Assembly (NCBI RefSeq): GCF_039729195.1 | Contig: NZ_CP155796.1 | Location: forward strand, 4,960,001-5,024,000 | DNA from: Mycobacterium sp. DL | GTDB lineage: Bacteria > Actinomycetota > Actinomycetes > Mycobacteriales > Mycobacteriaceae | Direction of reading: 5' to 3' | Length of the DNA stretch: 64,000 bases | In this document: piece after piece, positions 54,768 through 63,767 of the stretch | Numbering within the stretch: position 1 is the first letter of the stretch | Layout of the letters: the number at the start of each line of letters is the position of its first letter | Notes under the pieces: model-generated | Database searches by the model: none | Seen by the model: only the letters and a program-made list of their open reading frames with translations | Told to the model about the DNA's origin: nothing | Translations under genes and position numbers: made by a program

Positions 54768-55879
54768 CCGACACCGTGGCCTCGGGTTCTTCAACACCGG
54801 TCGTCGCAAAACTGTCTACCCTGGACCGGTTCCTGCCGGTGTGGATCGGCATCGCGATGGTCGCCGGTCTGCTGCTGGGGCGCTGGATCCCGGGTCTGAA
54901 CACCGCGCTGGAAAGCGTGCAGCTTGACGGTATTTCGTTGCCGATCGCGCTGGGCCTGCTGATCATGATGTATCCGGTGTTGGCCAAGGTGCGTTATGAC
55001 CGCCTCGACACCGTGACCGGTGACCGCAAACTGCTGCTGAGCTCGTTGTTCTTGAACTGGGTGTTCGGCCCGGCGCTGATGTTCGCCCTGGCCTGGCTGA
55101 TGCTGCCGGACCTACCCGAATACCGCACGGGCCTCATCATCGTGGGTCTCGCCAGATGCATCGCCATGGTCATCATCTGGAATGACCTGGCCTGCGGAGA
55201 CCGCGAAGCCGCCGCCGTCCTGGTCGCGCTGAACTCGATATTCCAGGTCATCATGTTCGCCGTCCTGGGCTGGTTCTACCTGTCCGTCCTACCGGGGTGG
55301 CTCGGTCTGGAACAGACCACCATCGACACCTCGCCGTGGCAGATCGCCAAGTCGGTGCTCATCTTCCTCGGCATCCCGCTGCTGGCCGGCTACCTCTCGC
55401 GCCGACTCGGCGAGAAGGCTAGGGGTCGCGACTGGTACGAGTCGACATTCCTGCCAAAGATCGGGCCGTGGGCCCTGTACGGGCTGCTGTTCACCATCGT
55501 GATCCTCTTTGCGCTGCAAGGTGACCAGATCACCAGCCAGCCGCTGGACGTGGTACGCATCGCGCTGCCGTTGCTGGTGTACTTCGCGATCATGTGGGGC
55601 GGGGGTTACTTGCTGGGTGCGGCGATCGGGCTGGGTTATCAGCGGACCACCACCCTGGCGTTCACCGCGGCGGGCAACAACTTTGAGCTGGCCATCGCGG
55701 TTGCCATCGCCACCTACGGCGCCACCTCCGGACAAGCCCTAGCCGGAGTCGTCGGCCCGCTCATCGAGGTCCCGGTGCTGGTGGCGCTGGTTTATGTGTC
55801 GTTGGCGCTGCGCCGCCGCTTCGCCGACCAGTCCACCGCTACCGATGCAGTTCCCCCCGTCGCGACAAAGGAGTCGTAG
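54764..55879 (+). CDS. acr3: Arsenite efflux transporter, ACR3 family
   Basis: 371 residues, ten membrane helices. The helix-4 motif LARCIAMVIIWNDLACGD contains the conserved Cys needed for arsenite transport; the C-terminal TAAGNNFELAIAVAIATYG is the second family signature. Exports As(III) using the proton gradient. ATG overlaps arsR by 4 bp. Often annotated arsB in actinobacteria although unrelated to ArsB. Confidence 0.95.
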   Translation: MTDTVASGSSTPVVAKLSTLDRFLPVWIGIAMVAGLLLGRWIPGLNTALESVQLDGISLPIALGLLIMMYPVLAKVRYDRLDTVTGDRKLLLSSLFLNWVFGPALMFALAWLMLPDLPEYRTGLIIVGLARCIAMVIIWNDLACGDREAAAVLVALNSIFQVIMFAVLGWFYLSVLPGWLGLEQTTIDTSPWQIAKSVLIFLGIPLLAGYLSRRLGEKARGRDWYESTFLPKIGPWALYGLLFTIVILFALQGDQITSQPLDVVRIALPLLVYFAIMWGGGYLLGAAIGLGYQRTTTLAFTAAGNNFELAIAVAIATYGATSGQALAGVVGPLIEVPVLVALVYVSLALRRRFADQSTATDAVPPVATKES

Positions 55880-55883
55880 CACC

Positions 55884-56555
55884 ATGTCTGACAGTCCTGC
55901 CGCCCTGCGCCCACACCGCGACCTGTCCATCGATCAACGACACGCACTCACCACCGCGGCCACCCGCCTGGAACGTGACTTCGGCGACAGCTTTGGTGTC
56001 GAGACCATTGAACGGTTCCTGCACACCTCCTACGACCAGTTCGCCGGCCGCGCAACGGTCCCGAACTTCCTGCCCCTGCTGGCCGAACGGTTCGCCCGCC
56101 AACGCCTGCACGCCTTGGCCCGGGTCGAAGGCAAGATCAGCGACGGCAAACCCACCGTGCTGTTCCTGTGCACCCACAACGCCGGTCGGTCTCAGATGGC
56201 GTTGGGGTTCTTCACCCACTTCGCCGGTGACGGCGCGGTGGCGTGGTCGGGTGGTTCTGAGCCCGGCGATGCCATCAACCCGGCCGCCGTCGCCGCGATG
56301 GCCGAAGTCGGAATCGACATCACCGGCGAGTTCCCCAAGCCCTGGACCGACGAGATCGTCCAAGCCGCCGACGTGGTGATCACCATGGGCTGCGGGGATG
56401 CCTGCCCGATCTTCCCCGGCAAGCGCTACGAGAACTGGGAGCTGCCCGACCCCGCCGGCCAGGACGTCGACGCGGTCCGTCCCATCCGCGACGACCTCGA
56501 AGAACGCGTCCGCCGGCTCCTGACTGAACTCCACGTCACCGCACGCCAAGGATGA
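55884..56555 (+). CDS. arsC: Arsenate reductase with N-terminal three-helix domain
   Basis: 223 residues. Residues 1-85 are helical (RHALTTAATRLERDFGD; ERFLHTSYDQFA), a domain found fused to actinobacterial ArsC. Residues 90-223 are a low-molecular-weight phosphatase-like ArsC: FLCTHNAGRSQMA with Cys96, and MGCGDACPIFPG with further cysteines. Reduces As(V) to As(III), probably with mycothiol or thioredoxin. ATG 55884 has AAAGGAG upstream; 4 bp after acr3. Confidence 0.92.
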   Translation: MSDSPAALRPHRDLSIDQRHALTTAATRLERDFGDSFGVETIERFLHTSYDQFAGRATVPNFLPLLAERFARQRLHALARVEGKISDGKPTVLFLCTHNAGRSQMALGFFTHFAGDGAVAWSGGSEPGDAINPAAVAAMAEVGIDITGEFPKPWTDEIVQAADVVITMGCGDACPIFPGKRYENWELPDPAGQDVDAVRPIRDDLEERVRRLLTELHVTARQG

Positions 56556-56977
56556 CCATGGCCGTATCCAGTACGCCCTCAGTGCTGTTCGTCTGCGTCA
56601 AGAACGGCGGCAAGTCGCAAATGGCCGCCGGGCTCATGCGCCAGATCGCCGGTGACTCCGTGACCGTGCACTCAGCCGGCACCCAACCCGGCAGTGCGGT
56701 CAACGACTTGTCTGCCCAAGCACTACTCGAGGTGGGCGTCGACATCACCGGCGAAAAGCCCAAGCCGGTTGACTACGAGCTGGCCCGTGACGTCGACTTG
56801 GTGGTGACCCTGGGCCGGGAAGCGCGACTCGATCCGCTGCCCGGCACACGGGTGCAGAACTGGGACACCGACGAACCCTCCGAACGCGGCATCGACGGCC
56901 TCGAACGCATGCGCCTGGTCCGCGACGACATCACCGCCCGCGTGCACCGCCTGCACACCACACTCACCGGCGCCTGA
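56552..56977 (+). CDS. arsC: Low-molecular-weight phosphatase/ArsC-type protein, second copy
   Basis: 141 residues. P-loop CVKNGGKSQMA with Cys15, but Lys21 replaces the Arg of CX5R, a variant known in actinobacterial ArsC proteins that use mycothiol. Only one cysteine is obvious, consistent with a mycothiol-arsenate adduct mechanism. ATG 56552 overlaps the preceding stop by 4 bp. Last gene of the arsR operon. Confidence 0.85.
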   Translation: MTMAVSSTPSVLFVCVKNGGKSQMAAGLMRQIAGDSVTVHSAGTQPGSAVNDLSAQALLEVGVDITGEKPKPVDYELARDVDLVVTLGREARLDPLPGTRVQNWDTDEPSERGIDGLERMRLVRDDITARVHRLHTTLTGA

Positions 56978-57052
56978 CACCACCCCGCTCTCACGCCGCG
57001 CCGCGGCCTGCACCCCACCGTCAACCACTCGACACATCGAGGAGTCCTCGTC

Positions 57053-58462
57053 ATGCCCGCACGCCACATCGTCGCCATCGGCGGCAGCGACGCCGGAATC
57101 AGCGCCGCCCTGCGCATCCGGGAACTCGACCCCGGCACCGAGGTCACCGTGGTCGTCGCCGACGCCTACCCCAACTTCTCCATCTGCGGCATCCCCTACT
57201 ACGTCTCCGGGGAAGTCACCCACTGGACCAACCTGGCGCACCGCACCGCCGATGACCTGGCCGCCACCGGCATGCGCGTGCTCACCGACACCCGCGCCAC
57301 CCGGATCAACGTCGCCGAGCACACCCTCGACGTCCTCGACCCCACCGGCGCACCGACGGAACTGTCCTATGACGCCCTGATCGTGGGGACCGGCGCCGTC
57401 AGCGCCCGACCACCGATCGACGGGCTCACCGGACCGGACGCGCTCGGCCCGAAAGACGGTGTGCACCTGCTGCATTCGATGGGCGACACCTTCGCCGTGA
57501 TGGACTCCCTGACCCAGCGTGACCCCAAGACGGCGGTCATCATCGGCGCCGGTTACATCGGCCTGGAGATGGCCGAAGGGCTCACCATGCGCGGTATCGC
57601 CGTCACTCAGATCGAGGCGCTGCCCGAAGTGCTGCCGACGGTCGACCCCGAGCTGGGCGCCCTGGTCCACGACGAGCTGGAACGCCACGGCGTGCGGGTC
57701 CTCACCAACACCACCGTCTCCGCGGTTACCCGCACCGCCACCGGAGCGCTGACCGTGACCGCCCACCGTGACGGCGAAACACTGCAGCAGACAGTCGATT
57801 TCGTTCTGGTGGTGGTCGGTGTGCGACCCGATGTGGAGCTGGCCGCCGATGCCGGGGCCGAACTCGGGATCAAGGGCGCCATTGCCGTGGACGAGGCGAT
57901 GCGCACCAACCTGCCCGATGTGTTCGCCGCAGGGGACTGCGTGCAGACCCACCACCGCCTCCTCGGCCTGACGTGGCTGCCGCTGGGCACCACCGCCCAC
58001 AAGCAGGGCCGGGTGGCCGGGGAGAACGCCCTGGGCGGCTCAGCGCGGTACGCCGGCAGCCTGGGCACCCAGGTCGTCAAGGTCTTCGACCTGGTGGCCG
58101 CCCGCACCGGCCTGCGTGACCACGAAGTCCTCGCCGCGGACCGCGGCTGGACACCGGTCACCACCACGGCCACCCCCGATGACCACAAGGCCTACTATCC
58201 GGGCGCCACCCCGATTCACATCCGGATCACCGGCGACGAACACACCGGCCGGCTGCTGGGCGCCCAGCTCGTCGGGCACCGCAGCGCCGAGGTCTCCAAG
58301 CGGGTCGACACCTACGCCGCCGCGCTGTTTCACGAGATGAGCGTCGAGGGCTTCTCCGAGCTGGACCTGTCCTACACCCCACCGCTCGGATCGCCCTGGG
58401 ACGCCACCCAAATGGCCACCCAGACCTGGGCCCGACACCTGCGAGCCGAAGCATTCAGCTGA
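57053..58462 (+). CDS. FAD/NAD(P)-dependent pyridine nucleotide-disulfide oxidoreductase
   Basis: 469 residues. FAD motif VAIGGSDAGISAAL near residue 8, the single redox Cys45 in NFSICGIPYY as in CoA-disulfide reductase and NADH oxidase, NAD motif VIIGAGYIGLEMAEG near 163, and VFAAGDCVQ. Could recycle a low-molecular-weight disulfide during arsenic detoxification. ATG 57053, 75 bp after arsC with its own GGAG site. Confidence 0.88.
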   Translation: MPARHIVAIGGSDAGISAALRIRELDPGTEVTVVVADAYPNFSICGIPYYVSGEVTHWTNLAHRTADDLAATGMRVLTDTRATRINVAEHTLDVLDPTGAPTELSYDALIVGTGAVSARPPIDGLTGPDALGPKDGVHLLHSMGDTFAVMDSLTQRDPKTAVIIGAGYIGLEMAEGLTMRGIAVTQIEALPEVLPTVDPELGALVHDELERHGVRVLTNTTVSAVTRTATGALTVTAHRDGETLQQTVDFVLVVVGVRPDVELAADAGAELGIKGAIAVDEAMRTNLPDVFAAGDCVQTHHRLLGLTWLPLGTTAHKQGRVAGENALGGSARYAGSLGTQVVKVFDLVAARTGLRDHEVLAADRGWTPVTTTATPDDHKAYYPGATPIHIRITGDEHTGRLLGAQLVGHRSAEVSKRVDTYAAALFHEMSVEGFSELDLSYTPPLGSPWDATQMATQTWARHLRAEAFS

Positions 58463-58502
58463 TCGTCGGGCAGCAACCGATCAGCCCGCGAGCCGACAAC
58501 GG

Positions 58503-59729
58503 TCAGACCCGGACGATCGGCGCGGGGGTCGCGACGCGCGGCCTGCTGGCCGCCGCCAGCAGTGCCCCCGCCGCCGCGATCGCACCGAGGGCGAGGAACA
58601 TCGCGGCGTACCCGCCGAGCAGGCTGGCCAGTGCCGCGCCGACGAACGGGCCGATGGCGGTGGCGATCATGATCGGGGCGTTCAGGAAGGCGCTGAGGTG
58701 GCCGTAATGGGTGGCGCCCCAGCGTTCGGTGACCGCGGTGGCCTGCAGCAGCGTCATGATGCCGCGCATCACTCCCGCCCCGATCGCGACCGCCACCAAC
58801 ACCGCGTAGGAGCTGAACACTCCGAGCAGCGCCGTGGTGGCCGCGACACCGGCCATGATGAGCACCGTGCGCGCCACGACACCGACGGAACGCACCAGGG
58901 TGCGGTAGCCCAGGCGGCCCAGCACCTGGCCGGCGCCGCCCAGGCCGAGTGCGACCGCGGCGGCGCCGGTGCTGATGCCGCGTTGGCTCATCAACGGCAC
59001 CAGGTTCGCGATCACCGCATACGAGGCCAGCCCGGCCAGCGCGAACGCCGCCACCAGCGCCAGGAACGGCCCGCTGCGCGCCGTGCGGCCCGGCGCCTCG
59101 ACGTGCTGGTGCGAGCCCGTGAGCGGCGGCCACGGCCGCCGCAACCCGACGACGTGCGCCGGGATGGTGATCACCGCCAGCACCACGGCCAGCACCAGAT
59201 AGGTGTGCCGCCAACTCATCTGCGCGGACAGCGCGGCGGTCACCGGTGCGAACACGGTGCTGGCGAACCCCGCCACCAACGTCAGCACCGTCAGGGCGCG
59301 TACCGCGTCGGTGCCGAAGAACCGGGTCAGCGCCGCGAACGCGGGTGCGTAGAACACCGCGCTCATCGCCACCCCGGCCAGCACCCACGCCGCGACGAAC
59401 CAGCCGTAGTCGGGTGCCGTCACGACCGCCACCACCGAGAACACCCCGAGAACCGAGCCGGCGGTCATGATCCAGCGCGGACCCACCCGGTCCAACCACC
59501 GCCCGACCGGGATGCCCACCACCGCCGACGTCACCAGCCCGGCGGAGAACGCCGCGGTCACCGCCGGCGCCGACCACCCGGTGTCCGTGCTGATCCGCTC
59601 CGAGAGCACCGTGAAGGCGTAGTAGAGCACGCCCCAGCTGGTGATCTCGGTGACGCACAACGTCACCAGCACCCAGCGCAACCCGTGCCGGGCCGCACTG
59701 GGTGCCGCAGGAGAATCCGCTTGGGTCAT
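58503..59729 (-). CDS. MFS transporter
   Basis: 408 residues, twelve predicted membrane helices; GIPVGRWLDRVGPRWIM is the loop 2-3 MFS motif. ATG 59727-59729 overlaps the stop of the upstream flavoprotein by 4 bp (ATGA), so the two act together or are co-regulated. An organoarsenical or arsenic-conjugate exporter is plausible from context but not shown. Confidence 0.88.
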   Translation of the reverse strand: MTQADSPAAPSAARHGLRWVLVTLCVTEITSWGVLYYAFTVLSERISTDTGWSAPAVTAAFSAGLVTSAVVGIPVGRWLDRVGPRWIMTAGSVLGVFSVVAVVTAPDYGWFVAAWVLAGVAMSAVFYAPAFAALTRFFGTDAVRALTVLTLVAGFASTVFAPVTAALSAQMSWRHTYLVLAVVLAVITIPAHVVGLRRPWPPLTGSHQHVEAPGRTARSGPFLALVAAFALAGLASYAVIANLVPLMSQRGISTGAAAVALGLGGAGQVLGRLGYRTLVRSVGVVARTVLIMAGVAATTALLGVFSSYAVLVAVAIGAGVMRGIMTLLQATAVTERWGATHYGHLSAFLNAPIMIATAIGPFVGAALASLLGGYAAMFLALGAIAAAGALLAAASRPRVATPAPIVRV

Positions 59730-61075
59730 CCGCCAACGGGGTTCAGCGCCAACGACAACGGTTGCAGTGACACCGGCTGTGATGCCGGGGCGGACCCGCA
59801 GCAGCCGCCGCCGGCGTTCTCGCCCTCGGGGCTGTCGAACAGCCCGGCCCCGTTGCACACCCCGGTGTCGGGCAGGGTGAGCTCGACCCGGCGAGCGGCT
59901 TCGTGGTCACCGGCCAGTTCGGCGGCGATGCTGCGGACCTGCTCGTAGCCGGTCATCGCCAAGAACGTCGGCGCCCGTCCGTAGGACTTCATGCCCACGA
60001 TGTACAGATTCGGCTCCGGGTGGGCCAACTCGGCGGCACCGTGGGGTGCCACGCTGCCGCAGGAGTGCATGTTCGGGTCGATCGAGGCGGCCAGGTTGAC
60101 CGGGGCCTGCAGGATCGGGTCCAGCTCGATGCGCATCTCCGACAGGAACGACAGGTCGGGCCGGAACCCGGTCAGCACCACCACGTGATCAGCCGGCGCC
60201 AACGTGCGCCCGTCCTCGGCGGTCACCACCGCGCGACCGTCCACCAGATCAATGCGTTCGGTGCGGAACCCGGTCGCCAGGGCCACCCGTCCCGCCTCGA
60301 CGGCTTCCCTGGAGCGCACACCCAGCGCGCCGCGCTCGGGGAGTTCGTCGGCCGTACCACCGCCGAAGGTGTCGCCGGTGACCCCGCGGCGCAGCACCCA
60401 CGTCACCGTCGTCGACGGGTCCGTGCGCACCACCTCGCCGAGCTGGATCACCGCGGTCATCGCCGAATGCCCGCTACCGACCACCACCACATGCCTGCCC
60501 GCCAGCGCGGAAGCCTGCGCCAGCGTCGGAGGAACGTAGCTCAACACCCCGGCGGCCGCTGCCGCACGCTCACCGATCGCCGGAACACCATCAGCGCCAG
60601 CGGGATTGGGCTGACCCCAAGTGCCCGAGGCGTCGATGACGGCCTGGGCCTGCACCCGGCACTGCGTGCCGTCGGCGTTGCTCACGTGCACCACGAACGG
60701 TGTCTCCGCCCGGCCCGGTGTGACCAGCCGATCCCGGCCCAGCCGCGACACCGCCTCCACCCGTGCGCCGTACCGGACCCGTGCGCCCAGGACGTCGGAC
60801 AGCGGCGCCAGATAGTCGTCGATCCACTCCCGACCGGTCGGGAACCCGGACTCGTGGGCGGTCCACCCGGTCGGTTCCAGCAGCGCGGCGGCGGCGGGGT
60901 CCACCAGCTCGGGCCACGGGGAGAACGTGCGCACGTGCGCCCACTGCTCGACCGCCGCCCCTGGACCGCTGCCGGCCTCCAGCACCAACGGGGTCAGACC
61001 ACGCTCGGACAGGTGCGCGGCGGCCGCCAACCCCAGCGGTCCGGCCCCGATCACTACGACGGGCAGCTCCGACAT
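59726..61075 (-). CDS. ArsO-like flavoprotein monooxygenase with C-terminal Cys motif
   Basis: 449 residues. FAD motif VVIGAGPLGLAAAAHL at residue 7 and NADP motif VVVGSGHSAMTAVIQL near 200; fold of flavin monooxygenases. The C-terminus holds Cys407 and a GGGCCGS motif (Cys425, Cys426), which could bind As(III). Called ArsO-like because of its place in an ars island, coupled to an MFS gene and divergent from arsR. Reaction not known. Confidence 0.8.
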   Translation of the reverse strand: MSELPVVVIGAGPLGLAAAAHLSERGLTPLVLEAGSGPGAAVEQWAHVRTFSPWPELVDPAAAALLEPTGWTAHESGFPTGREWIDDYLAPLSDVLGARVRYGARVEAVSRLGRDRLVTPGRAETPFVVHVSNADGTQCRVQAQAVIDASGTWGQPNPAGADGVPAIGERAAAAAGVLSYVPPTLAQASALAGRHVVVVGSGHSAMTAVIQLGEVVRTDPSTTVTWVLRRGVTGDTFGGGTADELPERGALGVRSREAVEAGRVALATGFRTERIDLVDGRAVVTAEDGRTLAPADHVVVLTGFRPDLSFLSEMRIELDPILQAPVNLAASIDPNMHSCGSVAPHGAAELAHPEPNLYIVGMKSYGRAPTFLAMTGYEQVRSIAAELAGDHEAARRVELTLPDTGVCNGAGLFDSPEGENAGGGCCGSAPASQPVSLQPLSLALNPVGG

Positions 61076-61087
61076 CCTCGACTCCTC

Positions 61088-61107
61088 TCATCGACGTTCT
61101 TCGATGA
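61088..61107. promoter_or_regulatory. ArsR operator 1 in the divergent region
   Basis: TCATCGA-CGTTCT-TCGATGA, a 7-bp-arm inverted repeat 12 bp upstream of the flavoprotein start. Contains ATCGACGT, shared with 54384-54392 and 61127-61134. Confidence 0.6.
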
Positions 61108-61125
61108 GACCGATGGTGCGTGACG

Positions 61126-61143
61126 CATCGACGTTTGTCAATG
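61126..61143. promoter_or_regulatory. ArsR operator 2 in the divergent region
   Basis: CATCGACGTTTGTCAATG, an imperfect palindrome 20 bp before the second arsR start, same ATCGACGT core. Well placed to control arsR itself. Confidence 0.55.
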
Positions 61144-61162
61144 CGTGTGTCATCATGGGGAC

Positions 61163-61522
61163 ATGGCTACCGCGACCACTGCGTTGACCTCAAGAGACGT
61201 GGCCGCCTGCTGCTCACCGCTGACCGGCGGTGTCCTGGACACCCCGGCCGCCGAACGTCTCGCCTCGGTGTTCAAGGCCCTGGCCGACCCCGCGCGGGTC
61301 AAACTGGTGTCCCTGATTGCCGCATCGGCCGGTGGGGAGGCGTGCATCTGCGACCTCACCGAACCACTCGGCTTGAGCCAGCCCACGGTGTCGCACCACA
61401 TGAAACTGCTCGTCGACACCGGCCTCGTCAGCCGAGACCAACGCGGCAAATGGGCCTACTACCGCGTCAACCCCGAGGCGCTCAACCGCGTCGCCGCCGC
61501 GGTGTCGACCCATTCGGCGTAA
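61163..61522 (+). CDS. arsR: Arsenic-responsive repressor ArsR, second copy
   Basis: 119 residues. Winged helix FKALADPARVKLVSLI and LSQPTVSHHMKLLVDTGLV. Same cysteine layout as the first copy: Cys16-Cys17 and Cys61/Cys63 (EACICDLT). ATG 61163 preferred; an in-frame GTG at 61145 would add six residues. Divergent from the flavoprotein/MFS pair across two matching operators. Confidence 0.92.
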   Translation: MATATTALTSRDVAACCSPLTGGVLDTPAAERLASVFKALADPARVKLVSLIAASAGGEACICDLTEPLGLSQPTVSHHMKLLVDTGLVSRDQRGKWAYYRVNPEALNRVAAAVSTHSA

Positions 61523-61546
61523 CCCGACCAATCCGGCCCATCGCTC

Positions 61547-62329
61547 GTGACGACAAACAGGTCTGGCACTGAACCCACCGCTGGACCGCGCTGGGGCGGA
61601 TCGGCGTTGTTGCGTCCGGGGGTGTTGGCCTTCACCGGATCAATTGGCAGCACCGATGCCCATGCCCATCACGCTGTGCAGGTCATGTCGGCCACGACGG
61701 TGTTGGCGGTGCTCGACGACCACGGCACCCGGTATCGCGGCTCGAAGGTGGTCGTGCCCGCCGACGCCGAGCATCGGATCGAGGTCGGCGCGCAGGAGGG
61801 GACGGTGGTGTTCTTGGAGCCGGAGTCCGCGCCGGGACGGGCCGCGCACCTGCGGGCCGTGCGCTGCGGGTGGGCGGTCACTCCCAGCTTCGCCTCCACC
61901 CGGCGACGCCCGCTTGCCGCCGTGGTTGATGAGCTGGTCGCACACCTGGCGCCGGCCGCGGCCGCACATGGTGACGTCGCGACGCGTCACCCGGCGGTCG
62001 ACGACGCGTTGCGGCTGCTGCCCGAACTGACGGCGGACGGCCCGGTCAGCGGAACGGAATTGGCTGCGCAAGTGGGGGTTTCGGTGAGCCGATTGACTCA
62101 TCTGTTCACCGAGCAGGTCGGCATCCCGCTACGCCGGTATGTGTTGTGGACGCGGCTGCGGATCGCAATCACCCGGGTGCAGGCCGGGGATGACCTCACC
62201 GGCGCCGCCCATGGTGCGGGGTTCGCCGACAGCGCGCATCTGAGTCGCACCACCCGCGAGATGTTCGGCCTGGCGCCTTCGGTGCTGAGCCGGCATGTGT
62301 CATGGGACCTCGACGCGGGCAGCGGGTAG
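61547..62329 (+). CDS. AraC-family transcriptional regulator
   Basis: 260 residues. N-terminal cupin-like sensor (HAHHAVQVMSATT; VVVPADAEHRIEVG) and a C-terminal pair of helix-turn-helix motifs (LAAQVGVSVSRLTHLFTEQV; GAAHGAGFADSAHLSRTTRE). GTG 61547, 24 bp after arsR. The following hydroxylase-like gene is its probable target (gap of 47 bp). Confidence 0.88.
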   Translation: MTTNRSGTEPTAGPRWGGSALLRPGVLAFTGSIGSTDAHAHHAVQVMSATTVLAVLDDHGTRYRGSKVVVPADAEHRIEVGAQEGTVVFLEPESAPGRAAHLRAVRCGWAVTPSFASTRRRPLAAVVDELVAHLAPAAAAHGDVATRHPAVDDALRLLPELTADGPVSGTELAAQVGVSVSRLTHLFTEQVGIPLRRYVLWTRLRIAITRVQAGDDLTGAAHGAGFADSAHLSRTTREMFGLAPSVLSRHVSWDLDAGSG

Positions 62330-62376
62330 CCGAAACGTTCAAGCCCCACACCGGGCAGGGCGCCGACCATCAACGC

Positions 62377-63342
62377 ATGAGCGCGACTTCCTCGACATCG
62401 ACCCGCACCCCGATTCGGATGGTGGCCCGCTACGGGTACGTGCCGTTCATGCTGATCGGCCTCAATGGCGTCGGCATCGCACTGGCCTCCTCCGGAGCCC
62501 CCAAGGTCTGGTTGCTCGTGGTGTTGGCGGTCGCGATCGTGACGGCGTTCCTGGTCGAGCGAATCATTCCCTATGACTCCGAGTGGAACCACGACCGCGC
62601 CGACAGCACCCGCGACCGCATTCACGTCGCGGTCAACGAAACCCTCATCCTGGCCAGCGTCGCCGCCATCCCACTCCTGGCGGCGATCGTGCCCGCACCC
62701 CACTTGTGGCCGCAGCACTGGCCGTTCGTCGCCCAGGTCCTCACCGCGATTCTGGTCGCCGACGTCGGCATTACCGTCGTGCACCTGGCCAGCCACAAGG
62801 TCGGCCTGCTGTGGCGCTTCCACGCGGTGCATCACAGCATCACCCGCTTCTACGGCCTCAACGGCTTGATGAAACACCCGTTGCACCAAACCGTCGAGAT
62901 GGCCGCTGGCGTCGCCCCGCTGATCCTGATCGGCCTTCCGGTCAACGTCGCCTCAGCGTTGGCGCTGGCGGTTGCCATTCAGCTGCTGCTGCAACACTCC
63001 AACGCCGACTACCGCATCGGCCCCGCAAAGTACGTGCTTGCCCTCAATGAAGGCCATCGCTTCCATCACCTCAAATGGGCCGGCGTCGGCGATGTCAACT
63101 TCGGACTGTTCACCTTGATCTGGGATCACCTGATGCGCACCTACTCCTATGACCCGGCTCGCCGCTTCGACTCCACCCAGCTCGGCATGGCCGCCAAACC
63201 CGACTACCCCAGCGACTACCTGCACCAGATGATCTATCCGTTCACCCGCGGCGGGGGTTGCGCGCTGAAGTCCACGACCGCGACGCCGCACGGCGATGCG
63301 CCGACATCGGCCTCCGACCCGGCCTCGAAGTATCGCTGCTGA
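62377..63342 (+). CDS. Fatty acid hydroxylase/sterol desaturase family membrane protein
   Basis: 321 residues, four to five membrane helices. Histidine clusters HLASHK, RFHAVHHS and EGHRFHHLKW form the di-iron site of the superfamily. It hydroxylates or desaturates a lipid substrate at the membrane. ATG 62377. Its presence next to an AraC regulator inside a metal-resistance island is unexpected; a role in membrane adaptation is a guess. Confidence 0.85.
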   Translation: MSATSSTSTRTPIRMVARYGYVPFMLIGLNGVGIALASSGAPKVWLLVVLAVAIVTAFLVERIIPYDSEWNHDRADSTRDRIHVAVNETLILASVAAIPLLAAIVPAPHLWPQHWPFVAQVLTAILVADVGITVVHLASHKVGLLWRFHAVHHSITRFYGLNGLMKHPLHQTVEMAAGVAPLILIGLPVNVASALALAVAIQLLLQHSNADYRIGPAKYVLALNEGHRFHHLKWAGVGDVNFGLFTLIWDHLMRTYSYDPARRFDSTQLGMAAKPDYPSDYLHQMIYPFTRGGGCALKSTTATPHGDAPTSASDPASKYRC

Positions 63343-63346
63343 CCGG

Positions 63347-63359
63347 TTATCATCGATGA
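63347..63359 (+). promoter_or_regulatory. Promoter -10 and operator of the second CmtR-type gene
   Basis: TTATCATCGATGA contains a TATCAT -10 box (63348-63353) and a perfect TCATCGATGA palindrome (63350-63359) abutting the ATG at 63360, so transcription is probably leaderless. The motif matches 44331-44339. Confidence 0.55.
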
Positions 63360-63767
63360 ATGACGATGAATAAGGCGGATGGTTGCCTCGCCGACACGAC
63401 GTCGGGGGAATCGAATCTCGATGCCGCGGTAGCGCTGTTTCACAGTCTGTCCGACTCGGCCCGGTTGGCAATCGTGCGCCGCCTGGCCGACGGGGAGGCC
63501 CGCGTGGTCGACCTGATCGGGGAGCTGGGCCTGGCGCAGTCCACGGTGTCGGCGCATGTGGCGTGTCTGCGGGACTGCGGGCTGGTGACCGGTCGCCCCG
63601 AAGGTCGGCAGGTGTTCTACTCGCTGACCCACCCCGAGCTGCTCGACCTGCTGGCCTCGGCCGAGACGCTGTTGGCCGCCACCGGCAATGCCGTCGCCTT
63701 GTGCCCCAACTACGGAAACCGTTCGCGCACCGACGCGACAACTGATGCCCAGGAGACTGACCGATGA
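63360..63767 (+). CDS. ArsR-SmtB family metal repressor, CmtR type, second copy
   Basis: 135 residues. LSDSARLAIVRRLADGEARV and LAQSTVSAHVACLRDCGLV; Cys69, Cys73 and Cys115 give the CmtR cadmium/lead triad. Highly similar to the copy at 44381 through NAVALCPNYG. An 18-residue N-terminal extension with Cys9 differs. The stop overlaps the P-type ATPase start by 4 bp. ATG 63360 follows the -10 box directly. Confidence 0.9.
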   Translation: MTMNKADGCLADTTSGESNLDAAVALFHSLSDSARLAIVRRLADGEARVVDLIGELGLAQSTVSAHVACLRDCGLVTGRPEGRQVFYSLTHPELLDLLASAETLLAATGNAVALCPNYGNRSRTDATTDAQETDR

